Assembly: GCF_026342735.1 (NCBI RefSeq)
Contig: NZ_JAPEMM010000003.1
Span: 124,001-188,000 of the forward strand
DNA from: Streptomyces sp. NBC_00193
GTDB taxonomy: Bacteria > Actinomycetota > Actinomycetes > Streptomycetales > Streptomycetaceae
Reading direction: 5' to 3'
DNA: 64,000 bases
The notes beneath the pieces were generated by a model, which saw only the letters and a list, made by a program, of their open reading frames with translations, was not told where the DNA came from and ran no database searches. Shown in pieces: positions 51,138 to 60,094 of the stretch (within the stretch, counting starts at the first letter, position 1; each line of letters opens with the position of its first letter). Made by a program: the position numbers and the translations under genes.

Positions 51138-51833
51138 CTAGGCCTGGAGCTCGGCCGATGCGACGAGTTCGGCCTCGGCCCGCGCCCGCAGGTGCTTCTC
51201 CAGGTCGGCGGCGACCCGCTCGGCGCGGCCGGGGGCCATGTCGAGTTCGGCCAGCACCGTCGGCAGGGCGATGATCGGCATGATGTGCCTGAGCAGCACG
51301 GATACCCGTACTTCCAGGTCCTCCCAGTCGGCCATCACTTCCGAGAGCACCTGCACTCCGGTGAAGGCGCCGACGAACAGGTTGGCGACCGCGTCCAGGT
51401 CCACGTGCGCGTGGAGTTCGCCGCACTCCCGGGCCTGCCCCAGGGCGAACCGGTTGTGGTCGATCCAGTCCTGGTAGGGCCGCAGGCGGTGCTCGTGGTG
51501 ACTTCCGCGCTCCAGGGAGAGCCTCAGGCTGCCCTGGACGATCGGGTCACTGCGGATCTGAACGGCGAAGAGCATGCCCTTGTCGATCAGCTCCTGGAGG
51601 CGGGTGCTCCGCGGTACGAGCGGGAAGCCGACCGTGTCGATCTGGCTGGCCAGAACGGCCTGGGCCAGCTCTTCCTTGCCCTTGAAGTAGTAGTAGAAGG
51701 CACCCTTGGTCAGCCCGAGCCGCTGGTACACGTCCGCGATCGTGGCCCCGTTGAAGCCCTTCTCCGCAAACACGGCGCCGGCTGCCTCGACGATGAGTTG
51801 CCGGGTGCGCCGAGAAGTCTCCCTCTGAGACAC
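51138..51833 (-). CDS. TetR regulator, gamma-butyrolactone receptor (third)
   Basis: A 231-aa TetR protein with the clearest receptor features in the window: helix-turn-helix FAEKGFNGATIADVYQRLGL, then TKGAFYYYFKGKEELAQAVL, and the C-terminal domain of ScbR/ArpA length including the VANLFVGAFTGVQVLSEVMADW segment of the ligand pocket. GTG at 51833 follows GGAGCGAGG. It is divergent from the second AfsA gene, the standard scbR-scbA arrangement, with a perfect ACCTCC-TC-GGAGGT palindrome in its own promoter. Most probable master repressor of the ARE-like sites. Confidence 0.9.
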   Translation of the reverse strand: MSQRETSRRTRQLIVEAAGAVFAEKGFNGATIADVYQRLGLTKGAFYYYFKGKEELAQAVLASQIDTVGFPLVPRSTRLQELIDKGMLFAVQIRSDPIVQGSLRLSLERGSHHEHRLRPYQDWIDHNRFALGQARECGELHAHVDLDAVANLFVGAFTGVQVLSEVMADWEDLEVRVSVLLRHIMPIIALPTVLAELDMAPGRAERVAADLEKHLRARAEAELVASAELQA

Positions 51834-51869
51834 CCTCGCTCCTTCCACGCTGCTGGCGGCCAATGATGC

Positions 51870-51883
51870 ACCTCCTCGGAGGT
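51870..51883. promoter_or_regulatory. GBL-receptor-type operator between TetR and AfsA
   Basis: ACCTCCTCGGAGGT, a palindrome with 6-bp arms, flanked by TGC and ATGAGCAT. It is 37 bp upstream of the TetR start and 117 bp upstream of the AfsA start, the position of the autoregulatory ScbR site in scbR-scbA loci. It shares the ACCTNCNNGNAGGT frame with the other three sites. Confidence 0.75.
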
Positions 51884-51999
51884 ATGAGCATGTCACCGAA
51901 AACAGCCGTTGCAAATTATACCAGGCAGCACGTATCTTGCGGCGAACCGAGACCTACCACGAGTGGCTCGAATCTGCCTCGAAGTGCGGAGGGGAATTC

Positions 52000-52944
52000 A
52001 TGTTAATCACGTCGTATGTGAGCGAAAACGCCCAAAGACCATCGGTCGGGGTCTCAGATGCAAGGCCTCCGGCCGTACCCAACTGGCTTGTGCACCGTCC
52101 CGACACTTCCGAGGTCTTTCTGTCGACCTGGGAAAGGACCGCTCCCGACCGATTCAACGTGACCGTCCGTTGGCCTGAAAACCACCCGTTCCATACCGCC
52201 CTCCACGGTTTCCGTTCCCCCGCCGTCATCGCGGAGGCCATCCGCCAGACGGGCATCCTGCTCTCGCACGCCGAATACGGGGTCCCCCTCGGCCACCAGT
52301 TCCTGATGTCCGACATCCGCTACCGGATCGATCCCGAACTCCTCGCGGCGGACAGCGGCGCCCCCGTCCACATCGACGTCACCTGCACGAACATCAACCG
52401 CCGCGGCACCCGCTTCTCCGGCATGGTGTGCCACATGGACGTGGTCCAGGGCGGCCGGGTCATCGCGACCGGCGGCGGCAGCCTGACCTGCACCTCTCCC
52501 GGCGCCTACCGCCGGATGCGCGGTGAGTACGCGGACGCCCGGCCGCTCCTGCCCGTGCCGGACCCGGTGCAGCCCTCCCTCGTCCTGCGGACCGATCCGA
52601 GCCACGTCCTGCTGGCCCCCACCATGGATCCCCGCTGCTGGACGCTGCGCCCGCACACCACGAACACGACGCTGTTCGCGCACAAGAACGACCACGTACC
52701 CGGCATGGTCCTCCTCGAGGCCACCCACCAGGCCGCCTACGCCGTCGCGGGCGCCACCCGGCTGTACCCCACCTCGCTGCGCCTGACCTTCGACCGGTAC
52801 GTGGAGTTCCACTCCCCCTGTCTGGTCCAGGCGCAGCCGGTGACGCGGAGCCGGGACAACATCCTCTCCCTGAACGTGACCGGCCATCAGAGCGGCCAGC
52901 GGGTCTTCCACGCCCACCTGGAAGCAATTCCCGTTTCCGCCTGA
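52000..52944 (+). CDS. AfsA-type butenolide phosphate synthase (second copy)
   Basis: A 314-aa AfsA/ScbA homologue with two hot-dog repeats: NHPFHTALHGFRSPAVIAEA in the first and HKNDHVPGMVLLEATHQAA in the second. It condenses a beta-ketoacyl thioester with dihydroxyacetone phosphate to begin a GBL or butenolide hormone. The ATG at 52000 follows GGAGGGG; codon 2 is TTA (52003-52005), so translation should depend on the bldA leucyl-tRNA. It is divergent from its putative receptor and followed by a P450 and an SDR, as in butenolide loci. Confidence 0.92.
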   Translation: MLITSYVSENAQRPSVGVSDARPPAVPNWLVHRPDTSEVFLSTWERTAPDRFNVTVRWPENHPFHTALHGFRSPAVIAEAIRQTGILLSHAEYGVPLGHQFLMSDIRYRIDPELLAADSGAPVHIDVTCTNINRRGTRFSGMVCHMDVVQGGRVIATGGGSLTCTSPGAYRRMRGEYADARPLLPVPDPVQPSLVLRTDPSHVLLAPTMDPRCWTLRPHTTNTTLFAHKNDHVPGMVLLEATHQAAYAVAGATRLYPTSLRLTFDRYVEFHSPCLVQAQPVTRSRDNILSLNVTGHQSGQRVFHAHLEAIPVSA

Positions 52945-53002
52945 TCTCCTCCCTTTCCAGCGAAATGGGCGGCGGCCCCCTGCGATCCGCTGGCCGAGAC
53001 AG

Positions 53003-53016
53003 CCCTGCATGAAGTG
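53003..53016 (+). promoter_or_regulatory. Possible degenerate ARE-like site before the P450 gene
   Basis: CCCTGCATGAAGTG keeps the central CTGCATGAAG of the operator at 50979-50992 and matches it at 11 or 12 of 14 positions. It lies 79-92 bp upstream of the P450 start. Weaker than the other four and listed as a candidate only. Confidence 0.35.
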
Positions 53017-53094
53017 GCGGGAAGGCCTTCGACGTGCCAGCCTGTGACGTCATCCGACTCACCGTCACCAAGCAGTTGTAGGAGGGATACTCCT

Positions 53095-54357
53095 GTGAGC
53101 AGGCAGTGCCCGTTCGTCATCGATCCGCTCGGTCAGGACATTCACGGAGAAATCAAGGAGATACGCTCCCTTGGTCGGGCCGCGCGGATCGTGCTCCCCG
53201 GTGGAGTGGAGGCGTGGTCCATCACGGACTACGCACTCGTGAAGCGCCTGCTCACCGATCCCCGGGTGTCGAAGGACGCCTACCGGCACTGGCCGGCGTG
53301 GATCGACGGAGAAGTCGACCAGGAGTGGCCGCTGGCCATCTGGGTCTCGGTGCAGAACATGGTCACCGCCTACGGCGACGAGCACACGCGCCTGCGCAAG
53401 CCGGTGGCGGGGGAGTTCACCATGCGCCGGGTGGCCGCCCTGCGGCCCCGGGTCGAGGAGATCGCCGCCGGTCTGCTGGACCGCCTGGAGCAGGCCCCGG
53501 CGGGACAACCCCTGGACCTCCGCAAGGAATTCGCCCACGTACTGCCGCACGCCGTGGTCTGCGAGCTCTTCGGAATTCCGCATTCCGCACGCGATCCGCT
53601 GCAGAAGATCATCGACAGCTTCTTCGCCACCTCGATCACCCCCGAGGACGCGATGGCGAATGGCATAGCCATGTACGAGATCCTGAACGAAGTCGTGGCG
53701 CACAAGAGGAAATTTCCTGCCGACGACCTGACATCGGGCCTCGTCGCCGCGCGCGACTCGGGCGCCGCGGATATGAGCGAGAAGGAACTCCTCGACAATC
53801 TCATCCTCCTCTTCACCGCCGGCTACGAGACGACGGTGAACCTCATAGACAACGCGGTCGTCTCCCTCCTCACGCACCCCGGCCAGCTCGCGCTCGTACG
53901 GGACGGCAAGGCCTCGTGGGAGGACGTCATCGACGAGTCCCTGCGCGTGGACCCGCCCGGCGCGCACAGCATCCTGCGCTACGCCGTCGAGACGATCGAG
54001 ATCGACGACGACGTGCGGATCCCGCAGGGCGACGCGATCGTCATCTGCTTCGCCGGCGCGGGCCGCGACCCCCTCCACCACGGAGCCGGGGCGGACCTCT
54101 TCGACATCACCCGCGACACCCGCGCCGATCACGTGTCGTTCGGGTACGGGGCCCACCACTGCCTCGGCGTGAACCTGGCCCGCATGGAGGTCGCCATCGC
54201 GCTGTCGGCGCTCTTCGAGCGGTTCCCCGACATCGCCCTGGCCGTGCCGGCCGATGAACTCCGGCCGAAGTTCTCGTTCGTTTCGAACGGCCACCGCACG
54301 GTTCCCGTGATGCTGGGCCCGTCCAGCGCCCGCAGCGGGTCTATTTCCAGCCAATAG
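53095..54357 (+). CDS. Cytochrome P450
   Basis: A 420-aa soluble P450. I-helix motif TAGYETTVNLI (with Tyr in place of the more usual His or Asp of AGxxT), K-helix ESLR with VDPP, and heme loop FGYGAHHCLGVNLARME with the thiolate Cys. GTG at 53095 with GGAGGG 8 nt before. Its stop overlaps a GTG that could start the following SDR frame. In butenolide and avenolide loci a P450 oxidises the side chain of the hormone; tailoring of the main product is the alternative. Confidence 0.92.
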   Translation: MSRQCPFVIDPLGQDIHGEIKEIRSLGRAARIVLPGGVEAWSITDYALVKRLLTDPRVSKDAYRHWPAWIDGEVDQEWPLAIWVSVQNMVTAYGDEHTRLRKPVAGEFTMRRVAALRPRVEEIAAGLLDRLEQAPAGQPLDLRKEFAHVLPHAVVCELFGIPHSARDPLQKIIDSFFATSITPEDAMANGIAMYEILNEVVAHKRKFPADDLTSGLVAARDSGAADMSEKELLDNLILLFTAGYETTVNLIDNAVVSLLTHPGQLALVRDGKASWEDVIDESLRVDPPGAHSILRYAVETIEIDDDVRIPQGDAIVICFAGAGRDPLHHGAGADLFDITRDTRADHVSFGYGAHHCLGVNLARMEVAIALSALFERFPDIALAVPADELRPKFSFVSNGHRTVPVMLGPSSARSGSISSQ

Positions 54358-54437
54358 TGCCGGGGCGGCCCTTCCCCGAAGAACCCGCCGGACTGCGGCG
54401 GACGAAAGACATTCAGATGGAAGACGGAAGACTCGCC

Positions 54438-55202
54438 ATGACGCAAAAGACCGGCCTCCTCGTGGGCAGGCGCGCCCTGATCACCGGCGCCAGCAGCGGC
54501 ATCGGGGCGGCCGCCGCCCGGGTGTTCTGCGAGAACGGCGCCTCGGTGCTCCTCACCGCCCGGCGCGAGGAGGAACTGGCCGCGCTCACCCGCGAGCTGA
54601 CGGACCGGGGTTTCACCGCCGCCTACGCGGTCGCCGACGTGGCCCGCGCCGAAGAGGTCGAGGCTGCGGTGGACAGGGCGGTGGAGCTCTTCGGGGGCCT
54701 GGACGCCGCCTTCAACAACGCGGGGCTGGGCACCGTGCCCGCACCGCTGCACCTCACCGAGGACGCGGACTTCGAGGCCGTCATGGCCACCAATGTCCGT
54801 GGCACGTGGAACTGCATGAAGTACGAGATCGCCGCGATGCTGCCGGGTGGCGGGGCGATCGTGAACAACAGCAGCGTCGCGGGCCTGGTCGGCACTCCGG
54901 CGGCCGCCGCGTACATCGCGGCGAAGCACGCCGTCATCGGCCTGACGAAGGCCGCCGCCGAGTACGCCGCCCAGGGCGTCCGGGTCAACGCCATCGCTCC
55001 CGGCACCACGCGCAGCGAGATGATGGCCCAGTGGTTCGACCTGAACCCCGGCATCGAGGAGCAGCTGCACACCAGGGCCCCGCTGCCGCGTACGGCGGAC
55101 CCGCGCGAGATCGCGCACGCGGCCGCATGGCTGCTGAGCGACCAGGCGTCCTTCGTCGTCGGCGCGACCGTCCCGGTGGACGGCGGCTGGACCGCCCGCT
55201 GA
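54438..55202 (+). CDS. Short-chain dehydrogenase/reductase
   Basis: A 254-aa classical SDR. TGASSGIG at 16-23, NNAG after the cofactor domain, the catalytic Ser in NNSSVAGLVG and YIAAK; the C-terminal PVDGGWTAR is standard. Start MTQKTGLLVG at 54438 chosen for length and GGAAG upstream; GTG at 54357, overlapping the P450 stop, would add 27 residues. Next to AfsA and P450 it may reduce the 6-keto or oxidise the 6-hydroxyl group of the butanolide side chain, as BarS1-type enzymes do (inference). Confidence 0.9.
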   Translation: MTQKTGLLVGRRALITGASSGIGAAAARVFCENGASVLLTARREEELAALTRELTDRGFTAAYAVADVARAEEVEAAVDRAVELFGGLDAAFNNAGLGTVPAPLHLTEDADFEAVMATNVRGTWNCMKYEIAAMLPGGGAIVNNSSVAGLVGTPAAAAYIAAKHAVIGLTKAAAEYAAQGVRVNAIAPGTTRSEMMAQWFDLNPGIEEQLHTRAPLPRTADPREIAHAAAWLLSDQASFVVGATVPVDGGWTAR

Positions 55203-55353
55203 CCGCTCGGCCCGACGACGTCGGCCCGCGCAACCGGGACGCGGCGGAACGCGGCGGAACACGACGGAACCCCGGGGCGAAGAAGAGAAGAAGAGCTGTA
55301 CGGGCCCGTCGGAGCCCCCGTCCGGACCGGGCCCGCGCCGATAAAATCGCCCC

Positions 55354-56301
55354 ATGCAGATATCGGAAAGACCCCGGGTGATCGTCCTGACGGGAGCCAC
55401 CGGTTTCATCGGCTCGGCCGCACTGGACGCCCTGGCCCGCCGTCCCGGCGTCCTGGTGCGGGCCCTCGCCCGCACCCCCGGTGCGGAGCGCGAAGGCGTG
55501 GAGTGGGTCCGTGCGGACCTCGGCGATCCCGGCTCCCTGCGCGGGGTCTGCGAGGGCGCGGCCGCGCTGGTGAACCTGGCCTCCTACATCGGGCGGGACG
55601 AGGAGCGCTGCCACACGGTCAACGTCCTGGGCGGCGCGGCCCTCCTCGCGGAGGCCGTGCGGGCGGGGGTGCGCCGGATCGTCCACCTGTCCACGGCCGC
55701 GGTCTACGGGAACCTCCCGCACCGCGGGATCGAGGTCGACGAGGTGGCCCCGGATCCGGTGTCCGCCGCGAGCCGCACCCGGCTGGCGTCGGAGGCCCCG
55801 GTGCTGGCCGCCGGCGGCACCGTCCTGCGGCCGGGCCTGGTGCTGGGCGCGGGTGACCGCTGGGTGGTCCCGGCCCTGGCCGAGCTGATCGACCGGGTCC
55901 CGGCCAGCTGGGACGGCGGCCGCGCGCTGCTGTCCGTGATCGACGTCGGCGAGCTGGCCCGCCTGATCGACACCCTGGCCACGGCCCCGGGCCCCGTCGC
56001 GGGCGGGATCCACCACGCGAGCCACCCCGCCGCGGTGACCAGCGCCGGCCTCGTGTCGGCCCTGGCCGCCGAGGGGATCCTGCCGGAGGTGCGGGAGGAG
56101 TGGTCGTGGAACCGCTGCCTGGAACAGCTCCGCGTGCGCCCGGGCCGGGTGACGGAGCGGCAGTTCTCCCTGCTGGCCCGCGACTACCACCAGCGCGCCG
56201 ACTCCATCTGGCGGCTGACCGGCCTGCGCCCCACCCCTACTCCCCTCTCCCTGATCCCCGCGGCCGCCCCCTGGTACCGCGCCCACCTGGCCCGCGCCTG
56301 A
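55354..56301 (+). CDS. NAD-dependent epimerase/dehydratase-like protein with altered active site
   Basis: A 315-aa extended SDR. GATGFIG at 14-20 binds NAD(P), and STAAVYGN is the usual Ser/Thr segment. The catalytic pair Y-x-x-x-K expected after PxS is missing: the equivalent reads PVSAASRTRLASEAP. It probably uses another mechanism or only binds the cofactor. ATG follows an A-rich spacer 151 bp after the SDR gene. Substrate unknown; whether it belongs to the cluster is unclear. Confidence 0.82.
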   Translation: MQISERPRVIVLTGATGFIGSAALDALARRPGVLVRALARTPGAEREGVEWVRADLGDPGSLRGVCEGAAALVNLASYIGRDEERCHTVNVLGGAALLAEAVRAGVRRIVHLSTAAVYGNLPHRGIEVDEVAPDPVSAASRTRLASEAPVLAAGGTVLRPGLVLGAGDRWVVPALAELIDRVPASWDGGRALLSVIDVGELARLIDTLATAPGPVAGGIHHASHPAAVTSAGLVSALAAEGILPEVREEWSWNRCLEQLRVRPGRVTERQFSLLARDYHQRADSIWRLTGLRPTPTPLSLIPAAAPWYRAHLARA

Positions 56302-56322
56302 GAACTCCGCCGGCCGCCCGGA

Positions 56323-57450
56323 TCAGCGAGCGTCCCCGCCCTCTCCGTGGAGGATCCGAAAGCGACCGGTACGGTCCGCCGGATCCCGGTCGACCACACG
56401 CACGGGTGCCCAGGCCCACTGCCAGACGCCGATCCCCGGTGTCCGGGAGAACCGGATCGGCCCACGGGTGCCCTCGACCTCCACCCGCGGCCACGCCCCG
56501 GCGACGGCCGCCCGGTTCGTACCGTACGAACGCAGCACCTCGGCGAGGACGGTGACGCTGTCCCAGCCCTCGAAGGCCACGAACGAGGGTTCCTCGCCGA
56601 GCTGCTCGCGGAGCTCCTTCCCCACCCGCTCGCCGAGCGGCCCGAGCCGCTCGGGCAGATAGCGCAGGAACGGGATCCCGGCGCCGTCCGCTCCCAGCGC
56701 CCCGGCCCATCCGGCGAACTCCGGTTGTCCGGCCGGAGCCCCGATCAGGACCTCCCCGAGCCGCCGGTCGCCCCGTACGGCCCTGACGATCACCGCCGCC
56801 GGCTCCGGATACCCGACCAGCAGCAGGAGCGCACTGATCCCCTCCTCAACGAGCCTGTCGCACAGCTCCTCGGCACTGGCACCGGCCCCCTGCACATCGA
56901 TCTCGATGACATCACCGCCGCGGGCGGCGAAGCACTCCCGCAGGATGGCGGTCCCGGAAGCCCAGTACACGCTCGGCTGGGTCGCCACGGCGATCCGGCC
57001 GTGCCCCGCCCCCAACAGGAACTCCGCGTACGCCCGCCAGCCACGGGACTGGGCCGGGGCCAGCCGCGCGACCCACTCGGTCGGCTCCTCGACGAGCGCG
57101 TCGAGCACCGCGGAGGAGCAGAGGAACGGCACGCCGAGCGCATCGGCCCGCGCGGCCGCCGCCCGGGCGACGACACTGTGGTACTCCCCCACCACGGCGG
57201 CCACACCCAGACCGGCGAGTTCCTCCACGGCCGCCGCGGCCCGCTCCGGATCGGCCGCGGTGTCCCGGACCAGGAGCTCCAGCGGCCGCCCACCGATCCC
57301 TCCCGCGTCATTGACCTCGCGCACGGCCAGCTCGAGCCCAGCGAGCAACTGCCGCCCCGCGTCGACCCACCCGGGCCGCGTCAACGGCACAAGCGCCCCC
57401 AACCCCACGACCGCCCTACCGCCCGACGACGCCAATCCCGAGGCATTCAC
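56323..57450 (-). CDS. Periplasmic-binding-protein-like (ABC substrate-binding, Peripla_BP_6) protein without signal peptide
   Basis: A 375-aa protein of the leucine/amide-binding fold: VVGLGALVPLTRPGWVDAGR, LELAVREVNDAGGIGGRPLE, and AAVVGEYHSVVARAAAAR. The usual lipoprotein or Sec signal is absent; the frame begins VNASGLASSGG and goes straight into the domain. GTG at 57450 with GGGGAG 9 nt upstream. No ABC permease or ATPase lies next to it. It may be a cytoplasmic ligand sensor (as in AmiC-like proteins) rather than a transporter part. Confidence 0.8.
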   Translation of the reverse strand: MNASGLASSGGRAVVGLGALVPLTRPGWVDAGRQLLAGLELAVREVNDAGGIGGRPLELLVRDTAADPERAAAAVEELAGLGVAAVVGEYHSVVARAAAARADALGVPFLCSSAVLDALVEEPTEWVARLAPAQSRGWRAYAEFLLGAGHGRIAVATQPSVYWASGTAILRECFAARGGDVIEIDVQGAGASAEELCDRLVEEGISALLLLVGYPEPAAVIVRAVRGDRRLGEVLIGAPAGQPEFAGWAGALGADGAGIPFLRYLPERLGPLGERVGKELREQLGEEPSFVAFEGWDSVTVLAEVLRSYGTNRAAVAGAWPRVEVEGTRGPIRFSRTPGIGVWQWAWAPVRVVDRDPADRTGRFRILHGEGGDAR

Positions 57451-57787
57451 AACACAACACTCCCCTGTCCAACACAACCAACCCCCACCCAACCACCCCA
57501 CCCCAACACAACCGCTCACCCCACCCCCCACCGAGACCCAGCACAGAGCCCCCAAACCGCCGGGCCAGCGCCCCGAACGGGGCCCGGGGCAGCGCCCCGG
57601 TTTCGGGAAGGGGCGGGGTGGGGGAACGGCCCCACAGAGCTGCCCCGCACGACCCCGTCCCCACACGGACCCGGCCAGCCGACTCCCGCCCGCACACCCC
57701 ACGGGAACCGGGCCCCCACCCCCGACGTCGTCGTACCAGCCACACGCCACACCCCGCACTCCCAACGGAACAGGCAGGAACGGCCCC
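57451..57787. other. 337-bp C-rich intergenic region with G-quadruplex motif
   Basis: The spacer between the divergent binding-protein and nuclease genes is strongly strand-asymmetric (C-rich on plus). Bases 57482-57504 on the minus strand give four G runs of 4, 4, 3 and 5 separated by 1, 5 and 1 nt, a canonical quadruplex pattern, 32 bp upstream of the binding-protein start. Further right is a hairpin built on CGCCCCG/CGGGGC words (about 57560-57600). No gene was found. Confidence 0.55.
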
Positions 57788-58906
57788 ATGACCCAGGCAC
57801 CCGCGGGCCCGCCCCCCAGCCCACCCCCGGCCCCCACCGCCGACCCCCACCCCCTCCTCCCTCGCCCTCGCCCTCGCCCCCGACTCCTCCCCTGGCCCGC
57901 ACCCAGCCGCACCGCGGCCCTCCCGGCGCTCCTCTCCGTACTCCTCGCCGCGCTCCTCGCCCGCCCCTCCCTCGTCCCCAACACCCCCGGCCACCCCGGC
58001 AGCTTGCTGGAAACCTTCCTCCCCTGGCTCGGCCTGGCCGTCCCCCTCCTCCTCGCCCTGGCCCTAAGACGCCGCTCCGCGGCCACCGCCCTGGCCCTCC
58101 TGCTCCCCACCGCCGCCTGGCTGGTCCAGTTCGGCGCCTTCCTCCCCCACGCCGCCACCCCCACACCCACCGCCCACTCAACCCACCCCCCTCACACTGC
58201 TCCTCCCACCCTCACCACCGTCCAGCACAACATCAGCGACGAGAACCAGAACCCCTCCCACACCGCCAAGGCCCTCGCCGCCCCGCACCCCACCCTCATC
58301 GCCGTCGAGGAACTCACCCCCACCGCCATCACGGCCTTCACCGCGACCCTCGGCGCCGACTATCCCCACCACGCCACCCACGGCACGGTCGGCCTCTGGT
58401 CGACGTACCCGCTCACCGACGTCCGCCCCGTCGACATCAAGCCGTCGGCCCTCGCCGGAGACCCGCACTGGAACCGCGCCCTGCGCGCCACCGCCGCCAC
58501 CCCCGGTGGGCCAGTCGCCGTCTACGTCGTCCACCTCCCCTCCCTTCGCCTCGGCGCCTCCGGCTTCGGCTCCGCCCGCCGCGACGAGAGCGCCGTCCTC
58601 CTCTGCTCCGTCCTCGCCGCGGAACCCGCCGACCGCGTCGTCCTGCTCGGAGACCTCAACGGCACCGCCGACGACCGCGGCCTGGCCCCCATCCGCACCG
58701 CCCTGGCGGCAAAGGGAACACCCACCCCGGCCACCGCCAAAGCCACCGGCTTCGCCTTCACCTGGCCCGCGGCCTTCCCCCTGGCCCGGATCGACCAGAT
58801 CCTGGCCCGCTCGGGCACCGTCACCGGCGTCCGCACGCTCCCCGCCACGTCCAGCGATCACCTGCCCCTCACGGCCGACATCCAGTTCGGTCAATGTTTC
58901 GATTAA
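57788..58906 (+). CDS. Membrane-anchored endonuclease/exonuclease/phosphatase-family protein
   Basis: A 372-aa protein. A proline-rich cytoplasmic tail of about 40 aa is followed by three membrane helices (ALPALLSVLLAALLA, WLGLAVPLLLALALR, ALALLLPTAAWLVQFGAFL), then an Exo_endo_phos domain outside: TVQHNISDENQNP, VEELTP with the metal-binding Glu, LLGDLNGT with Asp/Asn, and SSDHLPL with the catalytic His. Related proteins are extracellular nucleases or phosphodiesterases. ATG at 57788. Confidence 0.87.
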   Translation: MTQAPAGPPPSPPPAPTADPHPLLPRPRPRPRLLPWPAPSRTAALPALLSVLLAALLARPSLVPNTPGHPGSLLETFLPWLGLAVPLLLALALRRRSAATALALLLPTAAWLVQFGAFLPHAATPTPTAHSTHPPHTAPPTLTTVQHNISDENQNPSHTAKALAAPHPTLIAVEELTPTAITAFTATLGADYPHHATHGTVGLWSTYPLTDVRPVDIKPSALAGDPHWNRALRATAATPGGPVAVYVVHLPSLRLGASGFGSARRDESAVLLCSVLAAEPADRVVLLGDLNGTADDRGLAPIRTALAAKGTPTPATAKATGFAFTWPAAFPLARIDQILARSGTVTGVRTLPATSSDHLPLTADIQFGQCFD

Positions 58907-58915
58907 CGTACGGTC

Positions 58916-60094
58916 ATGACTGAATTCGTACTGGTGGCAGGCGCCTGGCTGGGAGCAGCGGCATGGGACGAGGTGGCCGCCGAACTCCGCACCGCACTGC
59001 GCAGCACGGGCGGCGACCACGAGGTCCACGCCCTGACCCTGTCCGGCCTCGCGGACAAGCAGGGCATCCCAGCCGGCCAGCAGACGCACGTCACGGACAT
59101 AGTCGACGCCATCGACGAGCTCGGTCTGCGCGATGTGGTCCTCGTGGGCCACAGCTACTCCGGCATCCCGGTCGGCCAGGCCGCAGAGCGGATCGGCGCC
59201 CGCCTGAACCGGGTGGTCTTCGTCGACGCCAACGTCCCCACTCCCCACGGATCCTTCGTCTCCGGCTGGCTCGACGGCCGCTCCGCCGTAGAGGCCTCGA
59301 TCGCCGCGAACGACGGTTTCTGGCCTCCCCTGCAGGCCGCCGACTGCGAGGGCCAGGGCCTCACGGACGAGCAGACCGCCCGGCTCCTCGCCGGCGCGAC
59401 CCCGCACCCGGGCGCCACGCTCACCGAACCGGCCGTACTGACCCACCCCCTCTCCGAGCTCCCCGCGACCTACGTCAAATGCCTGCTGGACGGCGCCGAA
59501 CCCCATCCCGACGTGGCGAAGCTCCTGGCCACCGGCCCGGACTGGCAGTGGGTCACCCTGGACACGGGCCACTGGCCGATGTTCTCCGCCCCGTCCGCCC
59601 TGGCCCGCATCCTCCTCGACGCCGCCGCGCAGGACACCCCGCCGCCGCCTTCCGGTCTTCACATCCAGGCGGTGGACGCCACCTCCGAAGCCGCCCTGAG
59701 CGACTGGCAGCACGTCCACAACACGGTCATCCCGACGGCCCTCCTCTCCCTGGAAGACGTACGGGAGCGCTCCGCACGCCACGTCCTGCACATCGCGCAC
59801 CTCGGCGACGCCCTCGTCGGATGCACGACGCTGCGGGTCCCCGCCGCCGGCTCCACGACCGCCACGGTGATCACACGCGTCCTGCCCGCGTACCGGGGAC
59901 GGGGTTTCGGCCGCGAGCTGTACTCCTACGCACTCGCCCAGGCACGGTCCCTCGGCGCCGAGGTGATCGAAACCGTGGTCCTCGCGTCCAACCCGGAGGG
60001 CCTGAGCTTTGCTCATCGGGCGGGCTTCATCGAGTTCGACCGCTACGTCCTGCCCGGCGACACCGTGCCCTTCGTGGACCTGCGCCTCGCGTGA
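58916..60094 (+). CDS. Alpha/beta-hydrolase fused to a GNAT acetyltransferase domain
   Basis: A 392-aa two-domain protein. Residues 1-235 are an alpha/beta hydrolase of the salicylate-esterase/HNL type (VLVAGAWLGAAAWDEV, nucleophile VGHSYSGI, DTGHWPMFSAP with His). Residues 240-392 are a GNAT fold with VLPAYRGRGFGRELYSYAL binding acetyl-CoA and ETVVLASNPEGLSFAHRAGF. The GTGA overlap with the next gene links it to a second, partial GNAT. A fusion of these two families is unusual; both halves look intact. Confidence 0.85.
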   Translation: MTEFVLVAGAWLGAAAWDEVAAELRTALRSTGGDHEVHALTLSGLADKQGIPAGQQTHVTDIVDAIDELGLRDVVLVGHSYSGIPVGQAAERIGARLNRVVFVDANVPTPHGSFVSGWLDGRSAVEASIAANDGFWPPLQAADCEGQGLTDEQTARLLAGATPHPGATLTEPAVLTHPLSELPATYVKCLLDGAEPHPDVAKLLATGPDWQWVTLDTGHWPMFSAPSALARILLDAAAQDTPPPPSGLHIQAVDATSEAALSDWQHVHNTVIPTALLSLEDVRERSARHVLHIAHLGDALVGCTTLRVPAAGSTTATVITRVLPAYRGRGFGRELYSYALAQARSLGAEVIETVVLASNPEGLSFAHRAGFIEFDRYVLPGDTVPFVDLRLA

